Assembly: GCA_019311115.1 (NCBI GenBank)
Contig: JAFDDB010000011.1
Coordinates: 1-42,385, forward strand
Reading direction: 5' to 3'
From: Deltaproteobacteria bacterium
GTDB taxonomy: Bacteria; Myxococcota_A; UBA9160; SZUA-336
DNA length: 42,385 nucleotides
Part shown: positions 1-8,280 of the stretch, in pieces
How the letters are laid out: every line of letters starts with the position of its first letter
Position numbering within the stretch: the first letter of the stretch is position 1
The notes under the pieces: model-generated
Seen by the model: only the letters and a program-made list of their open reading frames with translations
Told to the model about the DNA's origin: nothing
Databases searched by the model: none
Program-made: the position numbers and the translations under genes

Positions 1-1212
1 CGCGACGAGCCCGCCCTGCCCTCGCTCGGGAACCAGCCGGGAGACGCTGGCCATGCCGAGCAGCAGCACCAGCGGGTAGATCCCGATCACGTGCGCGAAG
101 TCGGCGCGCGGGAATGCGGACAGCGTGGCGGCGAGCGTCAGGGCCGCGAGGACGACGTAGCCGCTCTGCCCGTCGCCGCTGCGGCCGCCGCTGCCGCCGC
201 GGAGGGCCCGGACGACGAGCGCGCAGGCCGCGATGCCGATCAGCGGCAGCGAGGTGTACAGCGCGCGCACGAAGAACTCGCCGGCGAACGCGTACGCGCC
301 GCTGCCATCTCGTCCGGGTAGCACCTCGCGGTAGAGCAGGTTCCAGAAGGGCTCGGGCAGGTAGACGAAGCGGCCCGGCGCGCCGACCAGCGATCCCCAC
401 TCCCACCAGCGGAGCGGAACCGAGAACGGGATGCCGCTCGACCCCAGGTAGTCGGTGAAGGGCCGCACCAGCCCGCTCTCGACCATGTCGCCGAGCAGGC
501 CGTGAGCCGCCACGTAGGCTACGAGCGGAACCACCGGAACGGCCGCGCCCAGGCCGAAGGCGGCGATCTCGCGCAGGCGGGCGGCCGGCGGCGTGCGCTC
601 CGGACCGAGCCACGGCCGCGGGAACGCCAGCAGCAGGCCGGCGGCGGCGCCCACGTACAGACCCAGGCTCTGCTTTCCGGTCAGGGCGATGCCGGCGCCG
701 ATCCCCGCCAGCACGAGATTCCGCAGCGAGCCGCCCGGGCGGTGCCGAACCAGGAACACGGTGGCGGCGCAGGCCCCGAGGAAGGCGAAGTCCCAGTAGT
801 AGAAGCCGGTGAAGCCGGGCCAGGCGAGCACCTTGAACGAGAGCAGCGACAGGCCGAACAGCGCGGCGCGCACCGGTCCGAGCACCGTGAGCGCGGCGGC
901 GTACAGCGAGAGGACGATGCCCGTGAAGACGACGGCCGCGAGGCCGCGCGCGACGGCCAAGTGCTCGCCGAACACGCCCATCGCCGCCGCCAGCGCGTAG
1001 TGCGAGCCCGGGAAGGGATAGGCGTCCACGTCGCGGTAGAAGACGCCGCCGTCCAGGATCCTGGACGCGGCGGTCAGCATGGCACCTTCGTCGCTCCCGC
1101 CGAGCCGATCGCCCGCAAGGCCCGCCGACACCAGCATGCAGAGCGCAGCCAGCACGCAGGCAGCGACGCGGGGCCGGAACACGGCTGATGCGCCTGACAG
1201 CGGCTCCTTCAC
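1..1212 (-). CDS. GT-C fold membrane glycosyltransferase (GT39/ArnT-like), truncated by window edge
   Basis: The minus-strand frame is open to the left edge, giving 404 codons without the C-terminus. After a short N-terminal tail comes a membrane segment, then an acidic periplasmic-loop motif, GGSDEGAMLTAA, followed by a YRDVDAYPFPGSHY stretch. An Asp-Glu in the first loop followed by a Tyr-Arg-Asp and Pro-Gly motif is typical of lipid-phosphate-sugar-dependent GT-C transferases (GT39 group). Many hydrophobic segments follow, with loops such as LTGKQSLGLY. Members normally have about 450-600 residues. The start is a GTG at 1210-1212, the first start codon after an in-frame TAG about 40 bases upstream; a second GTG at 1180-1182 is possible, and neither has a good Shine-Dalgarno. 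The acceptor and sugar cannot be told. An undefined polytopic membrane protein is the alternative. Confidence 0.75.
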   Translation of the reverse strand, partial: MKEPLSGASAVFRPRVAACVLAALCMLVSAGLAGDRLGGSDEGAMLTAASRILDGGVFYRDVDAYPFPGSHYALAAAMGVFGEHLAVARGLAAVVFTGIVLSLYAAALTVLGPVRAALFGLSLLSFKVLAWPGFTGFYYWDFAFLGACAATVFLVRHRPGGSLRNLVLAGIGAGIALTGKQSLGLYVGAAAGLLLAFPRPWLGPERTPPAARLREIAAFGLGAAVPVVPLVAYVAAHGLLGDMVESGLVRPFTDYLGSSGIPFSVPLRWWEWGSLVGAPGRFVYLPEPFWNLLYREVLPGRDGSGAYAFAGEFFVRALYTSLPLIGIAACALVVRALRGGSGGRSGDGQSGYVVLAALTLAATLSAFPRADFAHVIGIYPLVLLLGMASVSRLVPERGQGGLVA

Positions 1213-1326
1213 CGCCGACGACGGTAACGGACGCGGACGCCGCCTTCGAGGCTACCGCCCGTGGCAGGCCCGTCGCGGCTCAGGCCCGGGCGCGCAGCTC
1301 CAGGCGGCGCGGACCCCCGGCTCCCC

Positions 1327-1656
1327 TCAGTGGTGACGAGGCTGCAGGGCGTCGTATACGCCCGCGCGCAGCTCGCCGAACAGCTCCGCGACGGCGGGGT
1401 GGCGGATCGGGTCGCCCGACTCGTCCGCGACCAGGTTCTGCTCCGACACGTACGCTACGTAGTGGTTCGTCTCGTTCTCGGCGAGCAGGTGGTAGTACGG
1501 CTGGTCCTTGCGCGGGCGCTTGTCCTCGGGAATCGACAGCCACCACTCCTCGGTGTTGCTGAAGGTCGGGTCGATGTCGAAGATGACGCCCCGGAACGGG
1601 TGGAAGCGGTGGCGCACGACCTGACCGATATCGAACTGGGCCTCGCGGTGGATCAC
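1327..1656 (-). CDS. hspQ: Heat shock protein HspQ (YccV-like domain)
   Basis: A 109-residue protein with the HspQ/YccV hemimethylated-DNA-binding-like fold. Seen are the N-terminal FDIGQVVRHRFHPFRGVIFDIDP, cut here as FDIGQVVRHR and HPFRGVIFDIDP, then EEWWLSIPEDKRPRKDQPYYH, read here as EEWW plus KDQPYYH, and the NHYVAYVSEQNL strand. These are the family's hallmark segments, and the length is usual. In enterobacteria HspQ is a small cytoplasmic stress protein that acts as a specificity factor for Lon protease; that role is carried over from the family. The start is GTG. It follows the VWA gene by 15 bases on the same strand, so the two are probably co-transcribed. No functional link between them is evident. 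Confidence 0.92.
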   Translation of the reverse strand: MIHREAQFDIGQVVRHRFHPFRGVIFDIDPTFSNTEEWWLSIPEDKRPRKDQPYYHLLAENETNHYVAYVSEQNLVADESGDPIRHPAVAELFGELRAGVYDALQPRHH

Positions 1657-1671
1657 GGCCGGAAGATAGCG

Positions 1672-2910
1672 CTACTCGACGTCGACTTCGATCTGCCGCC
1701 CGTGGACCCGGTTCCGCGTACGCTCCATCTCGCGCACGAGATCGGACTCGACGCGGATCTTCTCGATCTCGGCCTTCAGCTCCTCGAGCTCGCGTCGCGC
1801 AGCCTCGCGGTCCTCGTCGGTGCGGAGCTTGCGCGGCCGGTAGAACACGATGCGGTCCTGCACCGCCTTGCCCCCCTCGGGGCCCAGGGCCGTCACGCGC
1901 AGCTGGTTGCGCCCCTTGCGCAGGGCGACGAAGCCGTCGAAGGTGCCATCGGGACGTACCCAGATGGCGCGCGCATCCTCCTTCGTCGTGCGGTTCTCGA
2001 TCCGGATCTCGGCGAGGCCCGTCAGGTCGATGCGCGGCAGGGCGTGGATAATGTCGCCGGGCGCGGCCAGCGGCGTGTAGACGCCGTGCGTCGTCCGCGC
2101 GACCTCGCGGAGCGCCAGGCTCTCGAGGCTCGCCGAGTCGGGCCCGACGCCCAGGGCGAAGGTGTAGATGCGGATGCGGTGGCGGTTGGCGACGCGCGCC
2201 TGCTGGATCGCCTTCTTTGCCGCGAACTCGGCCGGTGGAGGCACCGTCGGGAAGTCGTCGGAGAGCAGCAGGATCGCCAGCTCGCGCTCCTCGGGCGCGT
2301 CCCGAGCGCCGAGCAGCATCCCGGTCGAGACCTCGATGGCACGCGCCATGTTGGTCCGTCCCTGCGGCTCGGAGTGCGCGATGAAGTCGAGCGCACCCTC
2401 GATCTCCTCCGAGGTGTTGCCGAGGCTCGACCGGACCTGCGCCTCTTCCCAGAACGTGACGATGCCCACGCGCGTGCGGTTCGCGTCGAGGGAGTCGATG
2501 AGTCGCCGCACGGCCTCGAGCTCGGCGCTCAGGATCGAGTCGCCGGCGTCACTCGACTTGTACGGCCGCAGCAGATACGACCAGAGGCTGCGGCGGCGGC
2601 GCCATCCCAGGTCTCCGGCGTGCCCGTCGCGGTTCACGTCCACGCCGGAGCCGTTCTTCGTGCTGCGCGACACGTCGATCGCGATGGCGATGTCCAGGTG
2701 GGACTGCTCGAAGCTCCCGGCCCAGCCCGACACCTGCAGCAGCGAGACGGCGCTGCGGCGGACGTGGCCGTCCTCGGGGTTCTCGACGCCGAGCCAGACG
2801 CGCTCCTCGGCCTTGCGCGCCTCCTGGGCGCCCAGGGCCCGTGGAAGGGCGAACGGCCCCGCAGAGAGCCCGGCGAGGCAGAGCACCAGCGCCAGCGGCC
2901 GGGTCCACAT
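1672..2910 (-). CDS. Exported von Willebrand factor A domain protein
   Basis: A 412-residue protein when started at the ATG at 2908-2910. This start gives a clean signal peptide (MWTRPLALVL, a hydrophobic core, then an LGA/QE cleavage site) and avoids overlapping the upstream gene; a longer frame from 2979 would add an Arg-rich stretch. The VWA domain spans roughly residues 73-290. Its MIDAS motif DVSRS begins at D79, with later conserved segments GRTNMARAI and ILLLSDDFP. Just after the MIDAS is a dockerin/EF-hand-like loop, DVNRDGHAGD. The remainder has a beta-rich region and a charged helical tail (about residues 370-405). VWA proteins bind protein ligands through a divalent metal; the partner here is unknown. 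It lies 10 bases after the LLM oxidoreductase gene and before hspQ. Confidence 0.8.
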   Translation of the reverse strand: MWTRPLALVLCLAGLSAGPFALPRALGAQEARKAEERVWLGVENPEDGHVRRSAVSLLQVSGWAGSFEQSHLDIAIAIDVSRSTKNGSGVDVNRDGHAGDLGWRRRRSLWSYLLRPYKSSDAGDSILSAELEAVRRLIDSLDANRTRVGIVTFWEEAQVRSSLGNTSEEIEGALDFIAHSEPQGRTNMARAIEVSTGMLLGARDAPEERELAILLLSDDFPTVPPPAEFAAKKAIQQARVANRHRIRIYTFALGVGPDSASLESLALREVARTTHGVYTPLAAPGDIIHALPRIDLTGLAEIRIENRTTKEDARAIWVRPDGTFDGFVALRKGRNQLRVTALGPEGGKAVQDRIVFYRPRKLRTDEDREAARRELEELKAEIEKIRVESDLVREMERTRNRVHGRQIEVDVE

Positions 2911-2920
2911 GCGGCGGACT

Positions 2921-3823
2921 CTAGCGAACGACCGGAGCCACCTCTTGGATGAAGCGATCCAGCGTCGCGACCTTCGCATCCATCGGGCCCAGGTTGAAGT
3001 CGGGAACGATCAACTCGTCGACGCCGGCCTCCGCGTAGCCGCGCAGCGTCTCGCGCACTTCTTCGACGTTGCCGACCACCATCGTGCTCGAGCCCCGCCC
3101 GCCGCGGAGCTTCTCGGCGAGCGCCTTGTCGTCGGTCAAGAAGAGCATGGCCGCCGCGGAGCGCTGGATGGCCGCGGGGTCGCGCCCGACCTCGGCGCAG
3201 TGCCCGTCGAGCACCGACATCTTGTGCTTCAACGTCGCCACGTCGCCCCACACGTTCCACTCGTCGGCCCACTTCGCGGTGATGCGCAGGGTGACCTTCT
3301 CGCCGCCGCCACCGATGAACAGCGGCAGCGGGCTCTGGACGGGCTTCGGCGCGAGCGGCGCTTCACTCAGCTGGTAGAACTTGCCGTCGAAGGTGGTCTT
3401 CTCGTTCTCGAACAGCCCCCGGATCACCTGGCACGCCTCGTCGAGCCGCTGCAGCCGCTCGCCGAGCGTGTAGAAGGGGATGCCGTAGGCGCGGTGCTCG
3501 TTCTCCTGCCAGGCGGCGCCGAGACCCAGCACGACGCGGCCCTCGGTGATCTGGTCCAGCGTCGAGGCCATCTTGGCCAGCACCGCTGGGTGGCGGTAGG
3601 TGTTGCCACTGACGAGCGTACCGATGCGGATCCGCGGGACCAGCGCGCCGAGCGCCGAGATCGTGGTCCACGCCTCGTTGTGCGGGCCGCTGGTGTCTTC
3701 GGCATTCGGCATGAAGTGGTCCGCGTACCAGAGGCCGTCCCAGCCGGTCTGCTCGACGTGCTTCGCGAGCGTCAGGACGTCGTCGAACGACTGCGCGGGC
3801 CCGGGCCAGAAGCTGAGACGCAT
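2921..3823 (-). CDS. LLM-class flavin/F420-dependent oxidoreductase (Rv1855c-like subgroup)
   Basis: A 300-residue luciferase-like TIM-barrel protein. Typical segments are GWDGLWYADHF near residue 27, RIRIGTLVSGNTYRHPAVLAK near 64, shown here as IGTLVSGNTYRHPA, the GRVVLGLGAAWQENEH motif near 94 and PLFIGGGGEK near 165. The run of features matches the probable F420-dependent oxidoreductases of the mycobacterial Rv1855c type. The substrate is unknown and cofactor use (F420 or FMN) cannot be decided from sequence. Translation starts at an ATG with an AAGGAGGG Shine-Dalgarno 5 bases upstream. The gene is divergent from the AhpD-like gene and leads a possible three-gene unit with the VWA protein and hspQ. 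Confidence 0.88.
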   Translation of the reverse strand: MRLSFWPGPAQSFDDVLTLAKHVEQTGWDGLWYADHFMPNAEDTSGPHNEAWTTISALGALVPRIRIGTLVSGNTYRHPAVLAKMASTLDQITEGRVVLGLGAAWQENEHRAYGIPFYTLGERLQRLDEACQVIRGLFENEKTTFDGKFYQLSEAPLAPKPVQSPLPLFIGGGGEKVTLRITAKWADEWNVWGDVATLKHKMSVLDGHCAEVGRDPAAIQRSAAAMLFLTDDKALAEKLRGGRGSSTMVVGNVEEVRETLRGYAEAGVDELIVPDFNLGPMDAKVATLDRFIQEVAPVVR

Positions 3824-3828
3824 GGGAA

Positions 3829-3871
3829 CCCTCCTTGGGCGCGTATTGTACTATCCCGGCCACGAGAGGAG
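3829..3871. promoter_or_regulatory. Divergent promoter region for LLM oxidoreductase and AhpD-like gene
   Basis: The 56-base gap carries signals for both directions. On the minus strand a TACAAT -10-like hexamer (3845-3850) lies just upstream of an AAGGAGGG ribosome-binding site (3829-3836). On the plus strand a TACTAT -10-like hexamer (3849-3854) is followed by GAGAGGAG (3864-3871), 8 bases before the ATG. The two -10 elements share bases 3849-3850. No convincing -35 is seen on either side. Confidence 0.45.
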
Positions 3872-3879
3872 TGTGACGC

Positions 3880-4542
3880 ATGCCCCGACTGAGACAGGTC
3901 CCCCGCGACGAGGCCTCCGAGGAGGTCCGCCGCATGTACGAGATGCTCTTCGGAGACCGCGACCCGGTCGCCGAGCCCGGCACCGCCACCGGCACGCCCG
4001 GTGACTGGTGGACGGTCTTCGCGCTCGTGCCCGACGTCTTCAACCACGCCGTGGCCGGCTTCGGGCTGTACCGCAGCTCTCGCCGCCTGCTCGACCCGAA
4101 GCTGCGAGAACTGGCGCAGACGCGCACGGGCTTCGCTCGCGGCAGCCAGTTCGTGTTCTCGCAGCACTGCAAGGCCGCACGCTCCGTCGGCATCGACGAG
4201 AAGAAGATCGAAGCCATCCCGGCCTGGTCGACGTCGGACGCGTTCTCTCCGATCGAGCGCGCGGTCCTCGCCTACACCGACGCGCTGGTGCTCGACGGCG
4301 GCCGCGTTCCGGACGGCACGTTCGAGGCGCTCCGCGCGTCGCTCTCGGACGAGGAGATCCTCGAGCTGACCTACGTGACGCTCACCTACGAGCTGCACGC
4401 CACCATGTGCCGGGCGCTGCGGCTCGAGTACGACGACGTGGACGAGCGCATCGTCGAGATCCCGGTCCCGGGACAAGACGGAGATAGCGGCGGCGCGAGC
4501 CGGGACATCATGGGCGACATCAGCCGGCCCGAGGACCGCTGA
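3880..4542 (+). CDS. Carboxymuconolactone decarboxylase / AhpD-like family protein
   Basis: A 220-residue all-helical protein of the CMD/AhpD fold. The core is LRELAQTRTGFARGSQFVFS (residues about 74-93) followed by QHCKAARSVGI, corresponding to the family's segment around the active-site cysteine and histidine. Only one cysteine is present there (QHC), whereas peroxidase-active AhpD proteins have a CxxC pair, so classical AhpD peroxidase activity is doubtful. A second conserved part follows, FSPIERAVLAYTDALVL and a LTYVTLTYELHATM helix. Such proteins often sit beside catabolic or detoxification enzymes, and the divergent LLM oxidoreductase fits. Its stop codon is one base from that of the convergent ABC gene. 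Confidence 0.82.
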   Translation: MPRLRQVPRDEASEEVRRMYEMLFGDRDPVAEPGTATGTPGDWWTVFALVPDVFNHAVAGFGLYRSSRRLLDPKLRELAQTRTGFARGSQFVFSQHCKAARSVGIDEKKIEAIPAWSTSDAFSPIERAVLAYTDALVLDGGRVPDGTFEALRASLSDEEILELTYVTLTYELHATMCRALRLEYDDVDERIVEIPVPGQDGDSGGASRDIMGDISRPEDR

Positions 4543-4543
4543 C

Positions 4544-6433
4544 TCAGGCGACCGCGTCCTCGAACTGCAGCTCGTGGAGCGTGTGGTAGAGGCCACCGCG
4601 GGCCAGCAGCTCGTCGTGCGTTCCGCTCTCGCGCACCTCGCCGTCCTGCAGCACGACGATCCGGTCGCACTCGCGGATGGTCTGCAGGCGGTGGGCGATA
4701 ATGATCGAGGTGCGCCCCTCGGTCACGCGGTGCAGCGCGTCCTGGATCAGCAGCTCGGTCCGCGTGTCGATGCTGGCGGTGGCCTCGTCGAGGATCAGGA
4801 TCTCCGGGTCGGCGGCCAGCACGCGCGCGAACGCGAGCAGCTGCCGCTGACCGTGCGACAGGTTCTGGCCCCGCTCGGACAGCAGCGTGTCGTAGCCCTG
4901 CGGGAGCGCCCGGATGAACGGATCTGCGTGCACGAGGGCGCCGGCCTCTTCGATGCGCTCACGCGAGATGCCGGGGTCTCCGAGCGAGATGTTGTCGGCG
5001 ACGCTGCCCGAGAAGATGTGGAAGTCCTGCAGCACCACCCCGACGCGCTTGCGCACGTCGGTGCTGCGCACCTGGCTCAGGTCGATCCCGTCGAGAAAGA
5101 TCTGCCCCGGCGCAAAGTCGTAGAAGCGGCCGAGCAGGCGGATCAGCGTGGTCTTTCCCGATCCCGTCGGACCCACGATGGCGAGCCTCTCGCCCGGCCC
5201 GATCCCGAAGGACACACCGTGCAGCACCTCCTGCCCCGGCGCGTAGCCGAAGTGGAGATCGCGGAACTCGACCCGGCCTGCGAGCCGCTCCGGAAGAGCG
5301 GCGGGGTGCTCGGGCTCGCGCACGGCCTCGTCCCAGTCGAGCGCCTGGAAGATGCGTTCTCCGCTCGCCATGGCCCGGTAGAGCACGTTGTACTGCTCGC
5401 CGAGTACGACGATCGGGCGGAAGAGCATGTCGAGGTACTGCGCGAAGAGCACGACGCTGCCCAGCGTGATCGCGCCCTCCAGAGTGGCCCGCCCGCCGAA
5501 CCAGAGCACCGCGCCGAGCGCCCCCGACACGAGCGTGTCGAGGAACGGGCCGTACAGCGTCTCGAGGCGCACCGCGTGCGTCTCGTGCTTGCGGTTGTCC
5601 TGGTTGATCTCGCTGTAGCGCTCCAGGTTCCGCCGCTCGCGGCGGTGGAGTTGCACCACCTGGATCCCCGTCAGGTTCTCCTGCAGGTTCTGGTTGAGCG
5701 CCGACACGCTGTTGCGGATGGCGCGGTAGACGTACCGGGTGGCGCGCCTGAAGAGCCAGGTGGCGAGCGCGGCGACGGGCAGCGCCAGCAGCAACGTCGC
5801 GGTCAGTGTGGGCGAGATGGCGAGCATGATCCCGAGCGCCACGAAGAACGGCACGAACTCGCCGAGCAGCACGCCGAGGCCGGAGAGCAACTGGAAGAGC
5901 ACCTCGATGTCGTTGGTCACCCGCGTCATCACGCGGCCCACGGCCACGCGGTCCCAGAACGACGAGGGCCGGTGCTCCAGGTGCGCGAACAGGTCCGCGC
6001 GCAGGTCGCGGAGCGAACGCAGCACGGCCGCCGCCAGCAGCAGGCGGTGCACATACATGAGACCCGACCAGCCCACGACCAGCGTTGCGTAGAGCAGGCA
6101 GGCGGAGGCGAGCGGGCCGAGCCCGGTCGCGCTCCCGAGCGCGGCGGCCACCCGGTCCATGCCGAAGAGCGGCGCCGCCGCGCCCGGGGTCGGGTAGAGG
6201 ATGCCGTCGATGACGACGCGAGAGATCACCACCGGACCAAGGACCGCAAGCACCGAGGCGGCCAGGACCGCGACGGCGCTGCCGAGCGCCGGCCGCAGGT
6301 GCGGACCCGCCCAGCGCAGCAGGCGCAGCAGCAGGCGCAAGTCGAGCGACTTGCCCGCCAGGTCGGAGTCGAAGACCGAGTGGTCCCGCGGCGCGTCCGT
6401 CGTGGGCGCCCCGGTCGCCGGCGGAGCGCTCAT
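4544..6433 (-). CDS. ABC exporter half-transporter with consensus Walker B (heterodimer partner)
   Basis: A 629-residue fusion of an N-terminal ABC-type exporter membrane domain (about residues 45-350, six predicted helices) and a nucleotide-binding domain. Motifs are Walker A GPTGSGKT (421-428), signature LSHGQ (525-529), Walker B ILILDE with catalytic E550, and H-loop H581. The signature deviates from LSGGQ. Together with the neighbouring protein this matches heterodimeric exporters of the TM287/288 or BmrCD type, in which this subunit supplies the consensus Walker site and a weakened signature. It is probably in the inner membrane, exporting lipids or drugs; the substrate is unknown. The ATG overlaps the upstream gene's stop (ATGA), implying coupled translation. 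Confidence 0.93.
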   Translation of the reverse strand: MSAPPATGAPTTDAPRDHSVFDSDLAGKSLDLRLLLRLLRWAGPHLRPALGSAVAVLAASVLAVLGPVVISRVVIDGILYPTPGAAAPLFGMDRVAAALGSATGLGPLASACLLYATLVVGWSGLMYVHRLLLAAAVLRSLRDLRADLFAHLEHRPSSFWDRVAVGRVMTRVTNDIEVLFQLLSGLGVLLGEFVPFFVALGIMLAISPTLTATLLLALPVAALATWLFRRATRYVYRAIRNSVSALNQNLQENLTGIQVVQLHRRERRNLERYSEINQDNRKHETHAVRLETLYGPFLDTLVSGALGAVLWFGGRATLEGAITLGSVVLFAQYLDMLFRPIVVLGEQYNVLYRAMASGERIFQALDWDEAVREPEHPAALPERLAGRVEFRDLHFGYAPGQEVLHGVSFGIGPGERLAIVGPTGSGKTTLIRLLGRFYDFAPGQIFLDGIDLSQVRSTDVRKRVGVVLQDFHIFSGSVADNISLGDPGISRERIEEAGALVHADPFIRALPQGYDTLLSERGQNLSHGQRQLLAFARVLAADPEILILDEATASIDTRTELLIQDALHRVTEGRTSIIIAHRLQTIRECDRIVVLQDGEVRESGTHDELLARGGLYHTLHELQFEDAVA

Positions 6434-8214
6434 GCGTGGCCCTCGATCGAGGCGGCCTCGAGCTCGTGGAGCAGGTGCCCGCGGCGGCGCTGCGCGCGTT
6501 CGAGCGCGGCGTAGAATCCGTTCTTTGCCATCAGCTCGGCATGGCTGCCCGACTCGGTGACCCGCCCGTGCTGGAGCACCAGGATCTGGTCCGCCCGACG
6601 CACCGTCGACACGCGGTGCGAAACGATCACGGTCGTGGCCTTGCCGCGCAGCTCGCGCAGGCGGTCGAGGATGTGCTTCTCCGTCTCGGTGTCCACGCTC
6701 GACAGGCAGTCGTCGAGCAGCAAGACGGGCGCGCCGCGGATCAGCCCGCGCGCGAGCGTGGCGCGCTGCTTCTGGCCGCCCGAGAGGGTGACCCCGCGCT
6801 CGCCCACCACGGTCTCCAGGCGGTCCGGGAACGACTCGACGGAGCCGCGCAGGTCCGCGTCGTCCACGGCGCGCCAGACCTGCCGCTCGTCACGGCGCGG
6901 GTCCTCGTAGGCCACGTTCTCGCGCAGCGACTCGGCGAACAAGAAGGGGTCCTGCGGCACGGCGGCCACGTTGCGGCGCACCAGGTCGAGCGGCAGCTCG
7001 CGGATGTCGTAGCCGTCGAGGCGCACGGCGCCGGGCGGCGGCTCGAGCAGGCGCACCAGCAGCCGCAGCAGCGTCGACTTTCCCGACCCGACCGGGCCCA
7101 CCAGCGCCAGCGTCTCTCCGGGCTCGACGGAGAAGGCGACGGCGTGGAGCGCGTCCCGCTCCGCTCCGGGGTAGCGGTACGTGAGCCCCTCGACCTGGAT
7201 CGCGCCCCCCAGCTTCTCCGGCGCGCCCGGCAGCGGCTGGTCGGCGATCTCGGGCTCGGTGTCGAGCACCTCGAAGAGCCGGGTGGCCGCCGCCGCGCCA
7301 CGTTGGAACAGGTTGACCATGTTGCCGGCCTCCCGGACCGGCCAGAGCACCATGCCGATGTACCAGAAGAAGGCCGTGAAGGTGCCGACGCTGAGTTCGC
7401 CCGACAGCACGCGGCTCGCGCCGAACCCGAGCACCGCCAAGGTGCAGAGCGCACCGAGCGCGGGCATCAGCGACGAGAGCAGCGCGTTGGTACGCATCAG
7501 CTCGAGGTAGCGGTCGGCGTAGCCGTCGTTGACCCGGGCGAAGCGCAGCACCTCCTGCGCCTCCTGTCCCTGGGCCTGCACCGTGCGGATTCCGTTCAGG
7601 TTCTCCTGCGTCCGCTCGGACAGCTCCGAGAACCCCTCCTGGACGGCGACCGACTGCGCGTAGATGCGGCGCGCCAGCAGGTAGGCGCTGAACCCGATCA
7701 ACGGCAGCGGAGGCAGCAGCAGCAGGGTCAGCGACGGCGACAGCTGGAACATGAACGCGAGTCCGACGAGCGCCGAGAAGCCCAGCACCATGACGGTGCG
7801 CGTCCCCTGCCCCACGAGCTGACGCACCAGCTGGATGTCGTTGATGGCGCGCGCCATCAGGTCTCCGGTGGCGTGACGCGTGAAGAAGCCCGGCCCCTGG
7901 CGCTGAAGGTGGTCGTAGAGGCGCCGGCGCAGGTCGTAGGCGACGTGGATCCCCAGGTAGCGGATGCGCCGCCGGCTCACGACGATGGTCAGGAAGCGCG
8001 CCACGGCGCACGCCGCAATGCCCAGTACGGGCAGAGCGAGCGCGGGACTGCCCGCCGCGATCGAGTCGATCCCGTCCTTGAGGAGCAGCGGGATGAAGGC
8101 CTCGAAGAGACGCGCGAGGAGGAGTCCCGAGATCCCGCCCCAGAACGGCAGCCAGTGACGCGTCAGGTACGGGAGCAGCCGACGCAAGGATCCCAAGGGG
8201 GCAGAGACTAACAC
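6430..8214 (-). CDS. ABC exporter half-transporter with degenerate Walker B (heterodimer partner)
   Basis: A 594-residue exporter half-transporter. The membrane domain covers about residues 20-310 and the nucleotide-binding domain the rest: Walker A GPVGSGKS (373-380), signature LSGGQ (477-481), Walker B VLLLDD (497-502), H-loop H533. The residue after the Walker B aspartate is D502 instead of the catalytic glutamate. This is known for the non-catalytic subunit of asymmetric exporters (TM287, BmrC). Paired with the LSHGQ signature of the next protein, it would form the degenerate ATP site, while its own LSGGQ completes the active one. The annotated start is GTG with no clear Shine-Dalgarno, so a slightly later start is possible. 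The P450 gene lies 66 bases upstream on the same strand. Confidence 0.92.
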   Translation of the reverse strand: MLVSAPLGSLRRLLPYLTRHWLPFWGGISGLLLARLFEAFIPLLLKDGIDSIAAGSPALALPVLGIAACAVARFLTIVVSRRRIRYLGIHVAYDLRRRLYDHLQRQGPGFFTRHATGDLMARAINDIQLVRQLVGQGTRTVMVLGFSALVGLAFMFQLSPSLTLLLLPPLPLIGFSAYLLARRIYAQSVAVQEGFSELSERTQENLNGIRTVQAQGQEAQEVLRFARVNDGYADRYLELMRTNALLSSLMPALGALCTLAVLGFGASRVLSGELSVGTFTAFFWYIGMVLWPVREAGNMVNLFQRGAAAATRLFEVLDTEPEIADQPLPGAPEKLGGAIQVEGLTYRYPGAERDALHAVAFSVEPGETLALVGPVGSGKSTLLRLLVRLLEPPPGAVRLDGYDIRELPLDLVRRNVAAVPQDPFLFAESLRENVAYEDPRRDERQVWRAVDDADLRGSVESFPDRLETVVGERGVTLSGGQKQRATLARGLIRGAPVLLLDDCLSSVDTETEKHILDRLRELRGKATTVIVSHRVSTVRRADQILVLQHGRVTESGSHAELMAKNGFYAALERAQRRRGHLLHELEAASIEGHA

Positions 8215-8280
8215 GCGACCGCGCAGCGTCGAGAATGGCCCTCGGCGGGTCGCGTTCCGGGAGGGGGCAGGAGCCGGAGG

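Noticed and set aside
1261-2952. Plus-strand 563-codon open frame opposite the VWA protein and hspQ
   Set aside because: Antisense shadow in GC-rich DNA; Arg/Asp/Val-rich with no family motif, while the minus strand encodes clear VWA and HspQ domains.
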